From Pleurostoma richardsiae (taxonomy: Eukaryota > Ascomycota > Sordariomycetes > Calosphaeriales > Pleurostomataceae), in the NCBI GenBank assembly GCA_030052745.1, contig JANBVO010000005.1:124001-188000 (forward strand): 64,000 nt of DNA, in the 5' to 3' direction. This document shows positions 1 through 11,553 of this stretch, one piece after another. The translations under genes and the position numbers were made by a program. The notes beneath the pieces were generated by a model. The model was given only the letters and a program-made list of their open reading frames with translations. It made no database searches and was not told where the DNA came from. Each line of letters opens with the position of its first letter. The first letter of the stretch is position 1.

Positions 1-550
1 CAATCTGCACGAAAAGGCCAAGTACCTCGAGCAGCAGCGCAAGAGCTACGACGACTACATCGAGCAGGCCATGGCGACCTTGCAGAACAAGAAAGGGTAA
101 GTCATCTTCCATCCAAGCCATCCCAGGTAGTGAGATGCTAACCACGCGGCGCACAATAGCAAGAAACGCTTCCTCCTCCCCTTTACGAGGCAATACAACC
201 ACCAACGCGAACTGGAGCGGAGCGGCCGCGTGCCGAAGTTCGGCTCCTATAAGTACAGCGCCCGCCAGCTCATGGACAAAGGCGTGCTCGTCAGCTGGAC
301 CGGCACCGCAGATAGGGACTGGGACAAGATCAACCTCACCATCTCGTGCGACCAGGTCGGCATCTTCTCCATCGAGGGCTCGCGCGGGCACATCCAGATC
401 CCCGGAGCCAGCGCGCTGGTTCCCATCGAGGACCTGCTTCAGGCCCAGTTCGAGGCTCACCAGTTCATGAACCTCTTCGAGGGCAACCTGCGCCTGAACG
501 TCAACCTGCTGCTGCATCTCCTGTACAAGAAGTTCTACAGGACGCAGTAA
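1..550 (+). CDS. RasGAP family protein, C-terminal part (5' end outside window)
   Basis: This is the last part of a Ras GTPase-activating protein of the fungal Gap1/Sar1 (IQGAP-related) kind, which stimulates GTP hydrolysis by Ras at the plasma membrane. The frame opens at base 2, runs to 96, is interrupted by an intron (97-159, GTAAGT...TAG) and continues 160-550, ending in TAA. The splice joins a split glycine codon. The translated tail (about 162 aa) starts with a charged helix (YLEQQRKSYDDY) and continues into the RasGAP C-terminal domain, recognisable from KFGSYKYSA, a core containing VLVSW and GIFSIEG, and the ending LLHLLYKKFY. The catalytic GAP domain must lie to the left of the window. 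The family call is by remembered similarity of this C-terminal domain; the exact paralogue cannot be decided from the tail alone. Confidence 0.85.
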
Positions 551-1382
551 GATGTGATGGGCTGAGCTGGGGCTGGACGTTAGGAGGAGGAGCGACGAAG
601 CATATTTGGGGCGCTAGCTGGAGCACGGAATATCGGACGCGACCAGGATCTAATGGCTACATGATTGGAATCGAGGGGCCAGGGCTTTGACAAGGTTGAG
701 AGGCAGGTGTTACGGGCGTGTCGTAGAGTCAAAGTCGCTGCTGTTTTGGTTTCTCAGCATGGGAGGGAAGGGTCAAAAGGGGGCTTGCCGACTTTTGCGC
801 ATGCTTTCTTTTTACGTTGTTCATCGGAACGAACGATTCGGGCTTGAAGCCCAGGCATTCATTCTTGTCCATCACATGGATTGGAGATAAGTGGTGTTAG
901 TTTGACGTCGTTGATGAAGTAGTACATATATTCTGAGAAACTTTCTTCGCGATACATACGACGGCAGTCATGTCGCTGACCATTACCAGCCTATAGAGCC
1001 GTGAACTTCCTCATATTATGTTGATGCGGGTAGCAGGGCATACACCTTCGGCGAGGATCACCTCGCGTCAGATTGTGAATAACGGACTTGAATGATGCTC
1101 TCTATATCGTTCTATATGAGGCTAAGCTCACTTACTGCTTCTGCAGTCTCGCGGGGCTACATGCCCACGCCAGTCATTACCCGTATGCACATGCTCCCAA
1201 TGCATGACCTTCGCCTCTCTCCAGAGTCTGTGCCCTGAATAACAAGTACAACAAGAACAACAACAGCGGTGTCTCCTCGGCCTCCTTTTAAGGTATATCC
1301 ACCACAAAACGCCGTAACTCCAAAGAATGCGACAGATGTGCTCACTGTAAGATATCTCAGGGGAGGAAAAACAGGACGCCGA
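551..1382. other. Intergenic, convergent 3' flanks
   Basis: The RasGAP (+) and MFS (-) genes converge here. Only short open frames without family resemblance are present. It probably holds both 3' untranslated regions and terminators; no distinct element was recognised. Confidence 0.6.
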
Positions 1383-3645
1383 TTAGCCCTCGATCTCGTC
1401 GTCCCCCTGCTTTGCCTTCCACCGCGGGTCATCCCTGTCGTGCTCGACGACCTGGCCTGACGCCGACATCCTCCGCATCCGCACCGTCCCCTTGGCGGCC
1501 TTGGCCACGGAAGAGCGCGTCACCTTGGACGACTCGAGCGGCGGCACGTCGCTGTCCGGGTCCTCAGGCTCCGGGATCAGCAGGTCCTCCCTGACGCCGG
1601 GCACGTCCTCCGCGTCACCCGCGACGATGGCCGTGCTGGTGGCGGCTGCTTCTTCCTCCTCCTCCTCGTCGCCCACGGCCGTCTCGTCGCTGTACCCAGC
1701 ACTGAGGTCGTCCTCGTCCTCGTCCTCGTCGTCCTCGAGCGCCGCCGCCGGCCCGTCCCCCTCGACGATCATCCACGCCGGCACGGCCTGCATCGCGCCG
1801 ATGACGGCCAGCAGCCACCAGGCCGGGATGACGTACCCGCGCTGGACGCCCCAGGAGAAGGTGGCGCCCGTGACGGCGGGCCCGGAGGCGCGGCCGATGC
1901 CCGAGAAGGTGGTGGCGAAGCCGTTGAGGGTGCCGAGGATGCGCAGGGAGGGCGCCGAGTTGGTCAGCAGGATGGTGATGCAGGGGAAGCCGATGATGAC
2001 GGCGAAGCCCTTGATCAGCATGAGGAACAGGAGGGAGGCGTAGCGCAGGTGATCTGACTGCACGAGCGCGGTGTAGGGCGTGGCGAGGTAGACGATGGGG
2101 AAGAGGATTGCTGGGATGGGGGGTTAGCGAAGGAGCAAAGTGAGATGACTTGAAAGGGAGTGCTTACTTGAGGCCTTGAAGCAGTTAAGTGCACCGTATT
2201 TAGTGCACAGAGGAGGGAACAGGAGGAACTGGATGATTCCGGATGCGATGCCGTAGATGGTGAAGATGGTGCCGATACGGTTGGAGGTCAGCCCGAAGCC
2301 GCCGGAGAAGCGGAAGGGCAACTGCGTGTTATGGGAGTCTGGGACCTGTTTCGGGTAGCTGAGGAACACGGGGAGGACCTGATCGTATGCAACCGAATGA
2401 AGCGCCAGGAAGAAGTATGATGTGATGGTGATAATGACCTGTCTCGTGAAGATCTCCCTCATCGTTGGATCAGGGGCAGGCGTGTGCTTTGCAGCGTGGA
2501 GGATCCCGGAGTCGGTTAGCAGCGGCGCAGCCGCTTCATCGTCCACGTACGACAGCCGACGATAATGGCGCTTCTTGTGCCTTCTGAAGGGGTGTGCTAG
2601 CTTCTCGCCCAGTAGCAGACCCCAGTCCCGCGTGTGTCGCTTTGTCTCGAGCGTCTCCTTCAGGAAGAGTGTTGCAACAATGATCGAAATCAAGAAGATA
2701 ACACACGCCATGAGGTTGGGAAGCAGAAAGGGGTACGTCTTGAGCAGCTTGCTGTTCCCAAACAGGCTGGGATACTGTTCGGCTGGTCGCGCGAAGAAGC
2801 CTCCAAAGCTTGGGCCGAATACTGAGCCGATGCTCCAGACGAGGGGCATAAGGGAGAAGGCCTTGGGCTGAAGCGACTTTTCAGGAACCATTTCTGCGAC
2901 CACAGTTCGGATAATTCCCACTATACGTTGCTGGTCAGTCAAGGCCCAGGTTGGGGTCAGCAGCTCGACGAAGCTCACCGTTTCCATTTCCGGCACCCTG
3001 AATAGCTCTGATCGTGATAGCCATGGGAAGACTGGTCGACATTCCCCATGCTATGAAACATATCATGGTGCTGAGAAGACCCAATAATATGATTGGCTTT
3101 CGACCAAACTTGTCAGAGGCTCGTCCCCATGGCACTGCGGTGAAACTCTGCGATATCGAGAAGATGGCTCCCGTAAAGCCGGCCCATTTTGCAACTTGGT
3201 TCTCCTCAACACCGAAACTCCTTATCATCTCAGGGAGGTAGGGGAAGACGGAGGTCAGGGCAAGCGGCTCCGCGAATCTGGCAACAGCTGGCGAGGATCA
3301 TTAGCATCAACTTGAATTTGGGGCTGATACCTCGGTGTCTTCCATCCTCCTTTGGTTCTTCGAATGCCTGCGACAACCGGACGAAATTTCGAGTCCGTCA
3401 TCTGGGACGTCCTGTCCTGCATGCTTGCGTGAGAAGAACCCTCCATTGCTGACTTACCATGTCACGCAATACCGAAGAGGTCAACACGGGAGATGCATCT
3501 GAAGACTACGATGCGGATATACAAGGGGCGAAGACACGAACAGACCACCCAGGAGGGAACTGATAGCGAGAGACTGTGTTTGCTTACCCAGAATCGCTAG
3601 CTGCTTGACTGGAAGTTTCGGTTCATAACCTTTGCGGTTCGTCAT
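1383..3645 (-). CDS. MFS transporter, DHA1/ZIFL-like
   Basis: A major facilitator superfamily transporter of the DHA1 group, close to zinc-induced-facilitator-like and yeast YCR023C-type proteins; substrate unknown. Exons on the minus strand are 3645-3588, 3287-2979, 2920-2168 and 2110-1383, giving 615 aa. All introns are GT-AG and the frame closes. The family opening is visible as KQLAILAVARFAEP, followed by PYLPEMI. Motif A (GRASDKFGRKP) lies between helices 2 and 3, and IQGAGNGN in helix 4. A long cytosolic loop (about residues 250-320, basic with RRHKKRHYRR) separates the two six-helix halves. The C-terminus is an unusually acidic and serine-rich tail (runs of D/E encoded by GTC/CTC repeats at 1711-1740), probably cytosolic. 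The first intron is 300 bp, long for this locus. The start was chosen because it immediately precedes the conserved opening. Confidence 0.9.
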
Positions 3646-5418
3646 GTTCAGAGGCGAACAGAAAAGGGCTCAAGGCAGGAAAGGCAGGTATATTTTCCAA
3701 AGTCTAGCCAAGATAGTATCCAAAAAGCTTGTCGAGTCACTGGCGTGAACCCTCTCAACGCCCGTCTCGACGCACCAGGAGCCTCGTCCTAACGCGGAAT
3801 AACAAGAGATTCGCGATCCGAACTCGAGAGCAGGAACAGAAATCGAAAGCAGTGAACGCGAAGATCCCTAGACGTGACAGACTGTCTCGTCGAAGTGTGA
3901 AGGAGAGGCAGAAGTGCGGAGAGGAAGTGCTACAGTCAGCGAAAGAGTCGATGGAAAACTGCAGAAATCCGCCACTCGGGGCCTACTTATAACAGTCACA
4001 AGGAAAACTGACAGGACGTCGGGCCGTGGTCTGGGTGCCTCCCACGACGCGGAGAAGTCGGCGGCACCTGCAAAGCAGCCGGCAGAGCGGCACTAGAGAG
4101 AACCTGGAAGAAAGAGGCCGATACCGTCGCTTCGTGACTGGTCGAGCTGAGGCCTGGCCGGGGCCGGTCATGCAGGCTAAGACGGCCGGATGGCACAACC
4201 GGCGAGGAGGTGGATGCTGCCCGCAAGGGCGCGCAGCCGCCCCCGTCGCGTCGAGCTGCCTCGCTCGGTGAGACCGGGGGGTGCCATCGTCTGCAGGCCG
4301 TCACGCAGAGAGGAGCACCTGATGGGAGAGGGCGTTGCTGGACCAGGCTCTTGCGTCCTGCATCGCAGCAGAGGCGCCGCGGAGGGGCGAAAGAGGTGGG
4401 CGGCGAGGTCCGTTGTCGGACGCAGATTGGTTGAAGATCCAGCGAGAAAAGGCTTTCATGGCGTACCCCACTCTTTCTGCAAGGCTAAGCAGAGGTCACT
4501 CGCCCTCGCCCTTTGGCCCTTCACCGCAAATTACGCCTAAGCCTGCTCGGCCGGTGTGGGAGGCTGGTGGCAGTGGTGGGAAGTGGCCAATGAAGCATCG
4601 GCCCGCTTTGGTGCAGAGGCATCCGAAGTCCACCGAACCGGGCCGGTCGCCGGTGTGCACACGGAGCGGAGAATGTAGAACGGTACGTGTCTGAGAGAGC
4701 ATGGCGTGCCAGTGTTTGTGCTCCTCCGTGTAAGATCTCTCGTCTGCATTGCATAAAGGCGTTCGGTATCATTGGGTTAGGTATATACGGGAACAGCCTG
4801 TTGGGTCAGTCAAGGAGCGCATCCCCCACATCAAATGCATCTCCGATGTACGAGCGGAGTACTGAGACGTGTGGTGGTACCCATTGCTGACATAAGACTC
4901 TGGAGGAGGGCAGTGAGCACGCGATCTGATCCACGCAATGGCGGGGTCCATGCACGGACCACATTTTCGATGGAGCTGACGAATCAGCGATCACCTGGAC
5001 CGTAACAGGCAGCTGCTCTACTCGGCAGGTGTGATGTCAACAGCCGGCTGGTGAACTCCGCTGATAACTGCGCTCGGCGCTCGCAACTCCGGCTGCCGTG
5101 AAGCTCTGCTCCGTACGATACTTACCTAATGCTCGGAGCTCGCCATCTCCTCTAGTCCATTGCGTAAGGCAGCTTGCTCCAGATATGAGAGCTCGAGCAG
5201 CTTCTCCATATATGCACCGTCCCCTCTTGACGCTGTGACATTTTCCCGGTTCGTCAACCCGTTGATGATTGATTGCCCCATCGTTTCAACTCATCAGGGG
5301 TGGCTGCAACTGCATGTGCCCGCCTCTCCCGCACATCGGCTTCGGTTATTGGACGGAGCGCATGTTTAAGATGCTGACCCGCGAGAAACCAGACCAGCAT
5401 TCGGTCAACGCCGAAAAG
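3646..5418. other. Divergent intergenic region between MFS and M28 peptidase genes
   Basis: About 1.8 kb between two divergently transcribed genes, so it should contain both promoters. Short overlapping frames occur on both strands but none resembles a family. In-frame ATGs upstream of the chosen M28 start exist at 5269 and 5362. No specific regulatory motif was recognised. Confidence 0.6.
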
Positions 5419-8009
5419 ATGACGGATGAGCACACACCCCTCATCACCACCGTCCGGGTCGGACAGGTCCGCCGGCGGTACCCCCATAACACGCTGCGCC
5501 GCTTCTGCACAATCGCGCTCTCCTCTACTCTTGTCTGTGTTCTTTTCACTTTCTTATTGACCGTCGTGTTTGCTCCTCATCGTCTCCGCCGCCATCGCGA
5601 CTCGCAGTGGTCATGGCCCGGCTGCGAAGACAGGAAGCTCTCCTATGAGGGGCTAAAGGAGGTGTTGCTCGACACCCCAGACAGCAAGAAGGCGGAGGAG
5701 TGGAGCAAGTATTACACATCTGGTGCTCACCTGGCAGGCCAGAACTACTCTCAGGTAAGGGGACGGGAGCAGTATCCCACCCTGATGGCCGCTTCGGCGC
5801 CGCAGCTCACACCCTCACCAGGTTGTCTGGACGAAGGAGCGATGGGAGGAGTGGGGTATCAAGTCTGATATCGTGGCCTACGATGTCTATCTCAACAGGC
5901 CAGTCGATCACAGGCTCGCCCTGCTCGAGAAGCCAGAGGAAGATACATCGTCCTGGAAAGTGGCGTTCGAGGCTTCTCTGACGGAGGATATTCTCGACGA
6001 AGATCCCACCACTAGTTTCGACACCAGCATCCCGACCTTCCATGGCTATTCTGCAAGTGGAAATGTAACAGCGCCATTCGTCTACGTCAACTATGGCACC
6101 TATCAGGACTACGAAGACCTGGTCAAGGCGAATATCAGTCTCGAGGGCAAGATTGCTATCGCTCGGTATGGAGGCATTTTCCGTGGCCTAAAGGTCAAGC
6201 GAGCTCAGGAGCTCGGCATGGTTGGCGCCATTCTCTACAGCGACCCCGGCGACGACGGTGAAGTCACGGAAGAAAACGGTGTCGAGAAGTACCCCAAGGG
6301 CCCGGCCCGTCAACCCAGCAGTGTCCAGCGCGGCAGTGCCCAGTTCCTGAGCATCGCTCCCGGAGACCCGTACGACTAACTGCCCCTTGTTTGGCTGGAG
6401 GCACATGCTAACAAGCAGAATAGGACCACTCCGGGATACCCCTCAAAGCCAGGTGCGCCAAGAGGACCAGTCGAGAGCTACATCCCCAGTATCCCATCAA
6501 TTCCGATCTCGTATGAGGACGCTCTTCCCATTCTGAAAGCTCTCAACGGGCATGGCCCCAAGGCCAAGGACCTCAACAAGTATTGGACTAAGAACGTGGG
6601 CCTTGAATACCAGGGCGTGGAGTACAACATTGGCCCTACCCCGGATGACGTGGTGCTTAACCTCTACAACGAACAGGAGTACATTACGACTCCTCTCTGG
6701 GATGTCATCGGTATCATCAACGGGACCATCCCTGATGAGGTTGTCGTCGTCGGCAACCACCGGGATGCTTGGATCGTAGGCGGTGCGGGAGATCCCAATT
6801 CTGGTTCTGCCGTGCTCAACGAGGTCATTCGCAGCTTTGGCGCGGCGCTCGAGAAGGGTTGGAAACCGCTGCGCACCATTGTCTTTGCTTCCTGGGACGG
6901 CGAAGAGTACGCTCTGCTGGGAAGCACCGAATGGGTCGAGGAGTATCTGCCGTGGCTGTCTCACGCCAACGTGGCGTACCTCAACGTCGACGTTGGAGTC
7001 CGGGGCCAGGTCTTCGAGGCGTCTGGAGCTCCGCTTCTCAACAAGCTGCTGTACGACATTACCGCAGCGGTGCCATCGCCCAATCAGACTGTTGAGGGGC
7101 AGACCGTCCGCGACACCTGGGATGGCAAGATCAACACGATGGGGTCTGGCAGCGATTTCACGGCGTTCCAAGATCATGCCGGTATCCCATGCATTGACAT
7201 GGGCTTCCAAGCCGGACCTAAGGCTCCGGTGTACCACTACCACTCCAACTATGACAGCTTCTATTGGATGAAGGAGTTCGGCGATCCGGGCTTCGTGTAT
7301 CACCGCACAATGGCGCAGATCCTCGGCCTGATGACCGCCGAGCTTGCTGACAAGCCCGTGCTGAACTTCCAGGCTACGGATTATGCGGTCGAGCTCCACA
7401 AGTACGTCAGCAAGGTAGAGGACAAGCTCGATGCCGCCCTGTCAACCTCGGCGGAGGAGCCGGATACCGAGGAGGAGATCGTGGAGCTGCGTGCTAGCCA
7501 CAGGCACGATGACCACAAGGCCGCCGGTGATGTGGACTCCTTCCGTCAAGGGCTGGCTCGTCTGCACGACGCAATCAAAGAGCTGAAGGGATATGCCGAG
7601 GTGCTGGATGCTCGCGCCGCGGAGTTGGACGCCAAGGCGAAGGAGGAGATTCCGTGGTGGAGATGGGGCAAGAAGCTTTGGCTCGGTCTCGCAATCCGCA
7701 AGGTCAACACGAAGTACAAGTACATCGAGCGAGCCTTCCTTTACCATGGCGGACTGGACGGACGGGACTGGTTCAAGCACGTCGTGTTCGCGCCGGGTAT
7801 CTGGACCGGATATGCTGGAGGTAAGTACACACGGATTCACAGGACCCAACCGTCATATAGAGCAGAAGCTGACCCGTCACCTAGCTGTCTTCCCTGGTCT
7901 CGTGGAGAGTATCGATGCTAAGGACTATGGCAACGCTGAGAGGTGGGTGGGTATCATTGAAGGCTCTATCAAGAGAGCAACTGCCGGAATCAAGCTTGAC
8001 CATCATTGA
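5419..8009 (+). CDS. M28 glutamate-carboxypeptidase-II-like membrane peptidase
   Basis: A type II membrane zinc peptidase of the M28B/GCPII (NAALADase, transferrin-receptor-like) family, probably active in the secretory or vacuolar lumen. Exons are 5419-5754, 5822-6369, 6424-7820 and 7885-8009 (801 aa with this start). A short basic N-terminus precedes one membrane helix at about residues 30-52. A PA-type insert follows (FVYVNYGTYQDYEDL; GKIAIARYGG; GAILYSDPGDDG), then the peptidase core. Zinc and catalytic residues are all present: H407 (NHRDAW), D418 (GAGDPNSG), E455/E456 (DGEE), D484 (LNVD) and H568 (HSNYDSF). A helical dimerisation domain ends the protein. In-frame ATGs at 5269 and 5362 could extend the N-terminus; 5419 was preferred for its AAAAG context and the acidic start MTDEHTPL typical of fungal members. 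An active enzyme is predicted; the substrate is unknown. Confidence 0.92.
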
Positions 8010-8462
8010 AGGCATGACCTTCCTACCGTCTGACCATTTATGGACATTCCAGTAAAGAGTTGGAAAATTCTAAATATCTTTTGCTTAGTTCGTTAAATTC
8101 GGAGAATAGACTATGTAGGATGATCGAAGGCTATAACAGCCTCCATCAGGATCGTCTTGATCGTGGAATGAAACAGTGCAGACTTCGGCAATAATCGACT
8201 GGCAGGACAGTAGGAGCACGCGATAGAAAGTTTTGGAGAGTGAGATAGTGGACTCCTTAAATGCTGATGACTGAGTGTGGTGATAACATCTACACTGAGT
8301 AAAATCAATCCGTCGCCGCGGAACCGAGCCATGTAAGCAGCTGTCAAATGCCATCGTCCCATGACGGTGCACCACCACAGTTCATCCATTCATACGCATA
8401 CATCATCATAATACACGTTAGCATCCGTCCGTTCTCAGCTGCCCAGGTATCTCCTTCACTCC
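8010..8462. other. Intergenic, convergent 3' flanks
   Basis: AT-richer spacer between the M28 peptidase gene (+) and the J-protein gene (-), which end toward each other. Nothing beyond likely 3' UTR sequence was seen. Confidence 0.6.
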
Positions 8463-11126
8463 CTACGGGAGCCTCAGCTCCCCACTCCCCTTCACCTCCA
8501 CGATGCCCTCGCTCCGGAGGTGCGAATACCGCACGACCAGCGTCTTCGCCCGCCCCGGCGCCGGATCCCAGAAGCCCAGCAGGCGCGCCTTCCTCACCCC
8601 ACGGGGGATCAGCAGCACCCCCTCGTCGTCCACCAGCGCCGCCACCGCGACCGTCACGTCGGCCACCTCCTCCACGTCCGCGGCCCAGCCACCAGAGGTA
8701 GCAGTTCCAGGAGCGCCGGACGGGGAGGAAGAGTCGTCCCTGACGCCGTACTTGGCGCTGAGGATGACGAGGCCCCCCTTCCGCCGCTGCGCGCCCTGCC
8801 GCGCCGCCACGGGGCCGGCCAGCAGGGCGGTCAGCTCGTCGGCCTCGGCGCGGCGGCGGGCGACGCGGTCTTGCAGGAGCTCGTCCCTCGAGCTGCTGCT
8901 CTTTCCTCTCGCTTTTGCCCTCTCCTTCTCCTCCGCCTTGGTCTTCCTCCTCCACTGCAGGAGGAGCTCCACGGCGGTCAGACCTGCGAGCGGGACTAGT
9001 GCAGCGAGGAAGACTATGGTTGGGCTCAGGAAGGAGGGTGAGGACGAGGCAGTGGTGAACGATGTAGCGAGGAAGGGCACGACGAGCCGCTGCTGCCCGT
9101 TGCGCCGGGACCAGTAGAGCGAGAGGTGCACGTCGGCGGTCGTCGTTGGGGCGAGGGAGACCTCGAGGCCGAGCTTGGAGGATGCGCCGATGCGGCGGAG
9201 GGCGCGTAGCGCGAGGTACCCGCTGCTACGGAAGCGGGCGGCGCAGAGCTCGAGCTCCACGCGGAGGGGGTTGGATTTGGTGGCGCCGGATGTCTTCCCC
9301 ACGGTTGTTTGACCTGGGAGGGAGACGTCCCGGCCGTAGCGTAGGTATCCTGCGACGGAGCGAGGTGTGAGAGCCGTGGAGACGGTCCAGGATGGTTCAG
9401 GCCCGGAGACGTCGACGTCCCGGTCGAGGCGCCGGATGCCGCTCTCGGCCTGCTTCGTAAGGGCTTGGCAGGCCGCGAGACCCATGTCGTCGAGGCTGAA
9501 CTTGTACCCCAGCTCGACGGTGGGGTCCGACAGCTGGGATATGCCGTCGGAGAACGACTTCCTAGCGAGCCTGGAGAAGTTGCTGAGATGCCGACACTCT
9601 TCTGCCTGCCCGAATGTGGTCGCCCACCAACCCCCGCTGTCGGCGCAGGCGAACAACGTGCCTCTCCCTGCGCGTCTGTGCATCGCCAAGCCGAGCCTGG
9701 GGCCATCCCGAGCCCAGCTCCGTCGCCTGGCGGCGGTGACGCTGGCCTCGACATGGAGAGGCTCGGCGTCGCCCTGGACGTAGATGGTGCGGGATGCCCG
9801 AGCTGTGACGGACGCGTCCCGAAGTGAGTCTGTCTCGAGCTCCACGACAGCGTCCGGCAGGGCAAGTTGTCGCTCCGGCCCGGACGGCCCGAAGAACAGC
9901 TCCTGGCGGAGCTTCACGGTCGCGAAAGGTAAGAGCCGCACGGGCACGGGTCGGAGGAGCCGGTTGCGAGGGATGACCGCGCCGAGCAGGGGCTGGTACT
10001 CGTCCGACGCGAGGATGATCGCGGGCCTCAGCCTCTCCTCCAGCTTACCATACGCACAAGCGGACACGGTGACTGTCGGGACGCCAAAGCGAACCCGGTA
10101 CTGATCCAGCTTTCGGGGAGCTGACGGATCAATGAAAGCCTGCTGGATGGTGCGCACCCTATCCTCAATCCAGAATCCCAGAGAAGGTAAGTCAACCGTC
10201 AGGGATTTGGTGAGCGAGAAGTCCAGTGGCTTTGGCGCCGCGTGATATGGCGTGTTACGGGTTGGGCGTTGCTCCAGTATCCTGAACAAGTCGAACCGCA
10301 CCCCCATGTCGAGAGCCTCCTGGTACTCCTTCTCGCGCATCCTCATGAGCCATTCCCGCCGCCTCAAGTCCAAATTTTCAGCGGAACCACCACCGTCACC
10401 CGATGACAGACGATTATCCTCCCCCTCTAACTCCTCGTCAGTGTCCGACAGCTCACTGGCCAGCTCCTGTATGGCCGCATCATACGCAGCCCTCCTCGCC
10501 GGCTCTATGAGCGTCTCAAAAGCAACCTGCACTTCCGAGAAATACACCCCCGCCACCGAATGGTATTGCGCCGGCAGCTTATCCGTATGTAGAAGGTCGA
10601 ACAGGCGGAAGTACGCTCGCCGGATCTGGGCCGGCGACAGCGGTGCTGCACCCGGTTCGCCGGAGGGCAGGCACAGCAGCTCGTAGTGCGTCCGGTGCAG
10701 CGGCGACAGGACCCCGCCAGGCCCGGCGGGCCGGTCGACCACCACCAGGCTCTCGTAGTCACCGCCGGCGCCGCTTCCAAGCCGGATCGTGTCGTCGGGG
10801 GCGGTCGCATCCGAGGCCGAGGCCAGTGTCGAGCGCTCGAGGATGGAGGACGCGTCGTCGTAGCCGAACTCGATCTCTCGCCGCGTCGCGGCGAACTGCT
10901 CGTTCAGCGAGAAGCGCGACTCGGCGGGCCGCAGGCCGTGCGCCGGGTACGGCTGGTAGCCGGCCGAGGGGTGCAGGTAGTCGCCGTAGTAGACGCCGCC
11001 GCCGCTGCTGCTGCCGCTGTCGAAGACGGCGGAGGAGCGCGCCGAGGAGGCCGCTGAGGCCCGGGAGGACGAGGACGCGACTCGGCCGCGACGCCCTCGC
11101 GGGCCCCGGGTTGGGGAGTCGGCCAT
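8463..11126 (-). CDS. DNAJC11-like J-domain protein with HTD in place of HPD
   Basis: A single uninterrupted frame of 887 aa. The order is a low-complexity Ser/Arg-rich start (1-110); a J domain at about 146-217 (HYELLCLPSG...AQIRRAYFRLFDLLH...EVQVAFETL...RRAAYD); a long beta-rich middle; one hydrophobic segment near 702-723; and a C-terminal DUF3395-like region (AKYGV...DVTVAVAALVDD...LLIPRG). This architecture matches DNAJC11, a mitochondrial J protein associated with the MICOS/SAM bridge; human DNAJC11 is shorter (559 aa). The Hsp70-stimulating HPD tripeptide is HTD here (residues 180-182; codon 181 is ACG on the minus strand at 10586-10584), one base from a Pro codon. Stimulation of Hsp70 may therefore be weak or absent. 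Mitochondrial outer or intermembrane location is inferred from the family. No intron is needed. Confidence in the family is good but the exact role is inferred. Confidence 0.85.
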   Translation of the reverse strand: MADSPTRGPRGRRGRVASSSSRASAASSARSSAVFDSGSSSGGGVYYGDYLHPSAGYQPYPAHGLRPAESRFSLNEQFAATRREIEFGYDDASSILERSTLASASDATAPDDTIRLGSGAGGDYESLVVVDRPAGPGGVLSPLHRTHYELLCLPSGEPGAAPLSPAQIRRAYFRLFDLLHTDKLPAQYHSVAGVYFSEVQVAFETLIEPARRAAYDAAIQELASELSDTDEELEGEDNRLSSGDGGGSAENLDLRRREWLMRMREKEYQEALDMGVRFDLFRILEQRPTRNTPYHAAPKPLDFSLTKSLTVDLPSLGFWIEDRVRTIQQAFIDPSAPRKLDQYRVRFGVPTVTVSACAYGKLEERLRPAIILASDEYQPLLGAVIPRNRLLRPVPVRLLPFATVKLRQELFFGPSGPERQLALPDAVVELETDSLRDASVTARASRTIYVQGDAEPLHVEASVTAARRRSWARDGPRLGLAMHRRAGRGTLFACADSGGWWATTFGQAEECRHLSNFSRLARKSFSDGISQLSDPTVELGYKFSLDDMGLAACQALTKQAESGIRRLDRDVDVSGPEPSWTVSTALTPRSVAGYLRYGRDVSLPGQTTVGKTSGATKSNPLRVELELCAARFRSSGYLALRALRRIGASSKLGLEVSLAPTTTADVHLSLYWSRRNGQQRLVVPFLATSFTTASSSPSFLSPTIVFLAALVPLAGLTAVELLLQWRRKTKAEEKERAKARGKSSSSRDELLQDRVARRRAEADELTALLAGPVAARQGAQRRKGGLVILSAKYGVRDDSSSPSGAPGTATSGGWAADVEEVADVTVAVAALVDDEGVLLIPRGVRKARLLGFWDPAPGRAKTLVVRYSHLRSEGIVEVKGSGELRLP

Positions 11127-11553
11127 GGCTATGTGTGCGTGTTCCGATTGTTCGCTGACAGGAACGAAACGTAACGGGAAGAGCTCAGCAAAGAGAGATG
11201 ATTCCTTACCTATCTCGCTTACCGTACGTGGTCATAATATTCTGTTGTCGATGCCCCTCATCGAGGACAACGAATTATCGCCCGGTACGTGCAGGGATCA
11301 TGGAGTACCCCTGTACCATCATGACCCCCTGGAGATATTTCGACATTTGAGACTTTGCCTGTCACAATTCACTCCGGACGCCAAGCAAACAATAACTCTG
11401 TCGAAGTGCACATGAGAATGATAGGGAATCAACTGAGGCAAACTATAGCTAAGACCAACGACACATAACCGTCTATCGCCAGTCCTTTTTCATTGTTTTC
11501 TATCTCAACTCCTGACGTGAACGCGCAGATGACTTCGATGGTAGCCCCGACCT
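11127..11553. other. Spacer between ARG1 3' end and J-protein promoter
   Basis: About 430 bp that must carry both the ARG1 3' UTR and the promoter of the downstream DNAJC11-like gene, since both are on the minus strand. No clear motif was recognised. Confidence 0.55.

Noticed and set aside
1492-2043. 184-codon Ser-rich plus-strand frame
   Set aside because: Antisense of the acidic tail and last helices of the MFS transporter; the serine run mirrors the Asp/Glu codons.
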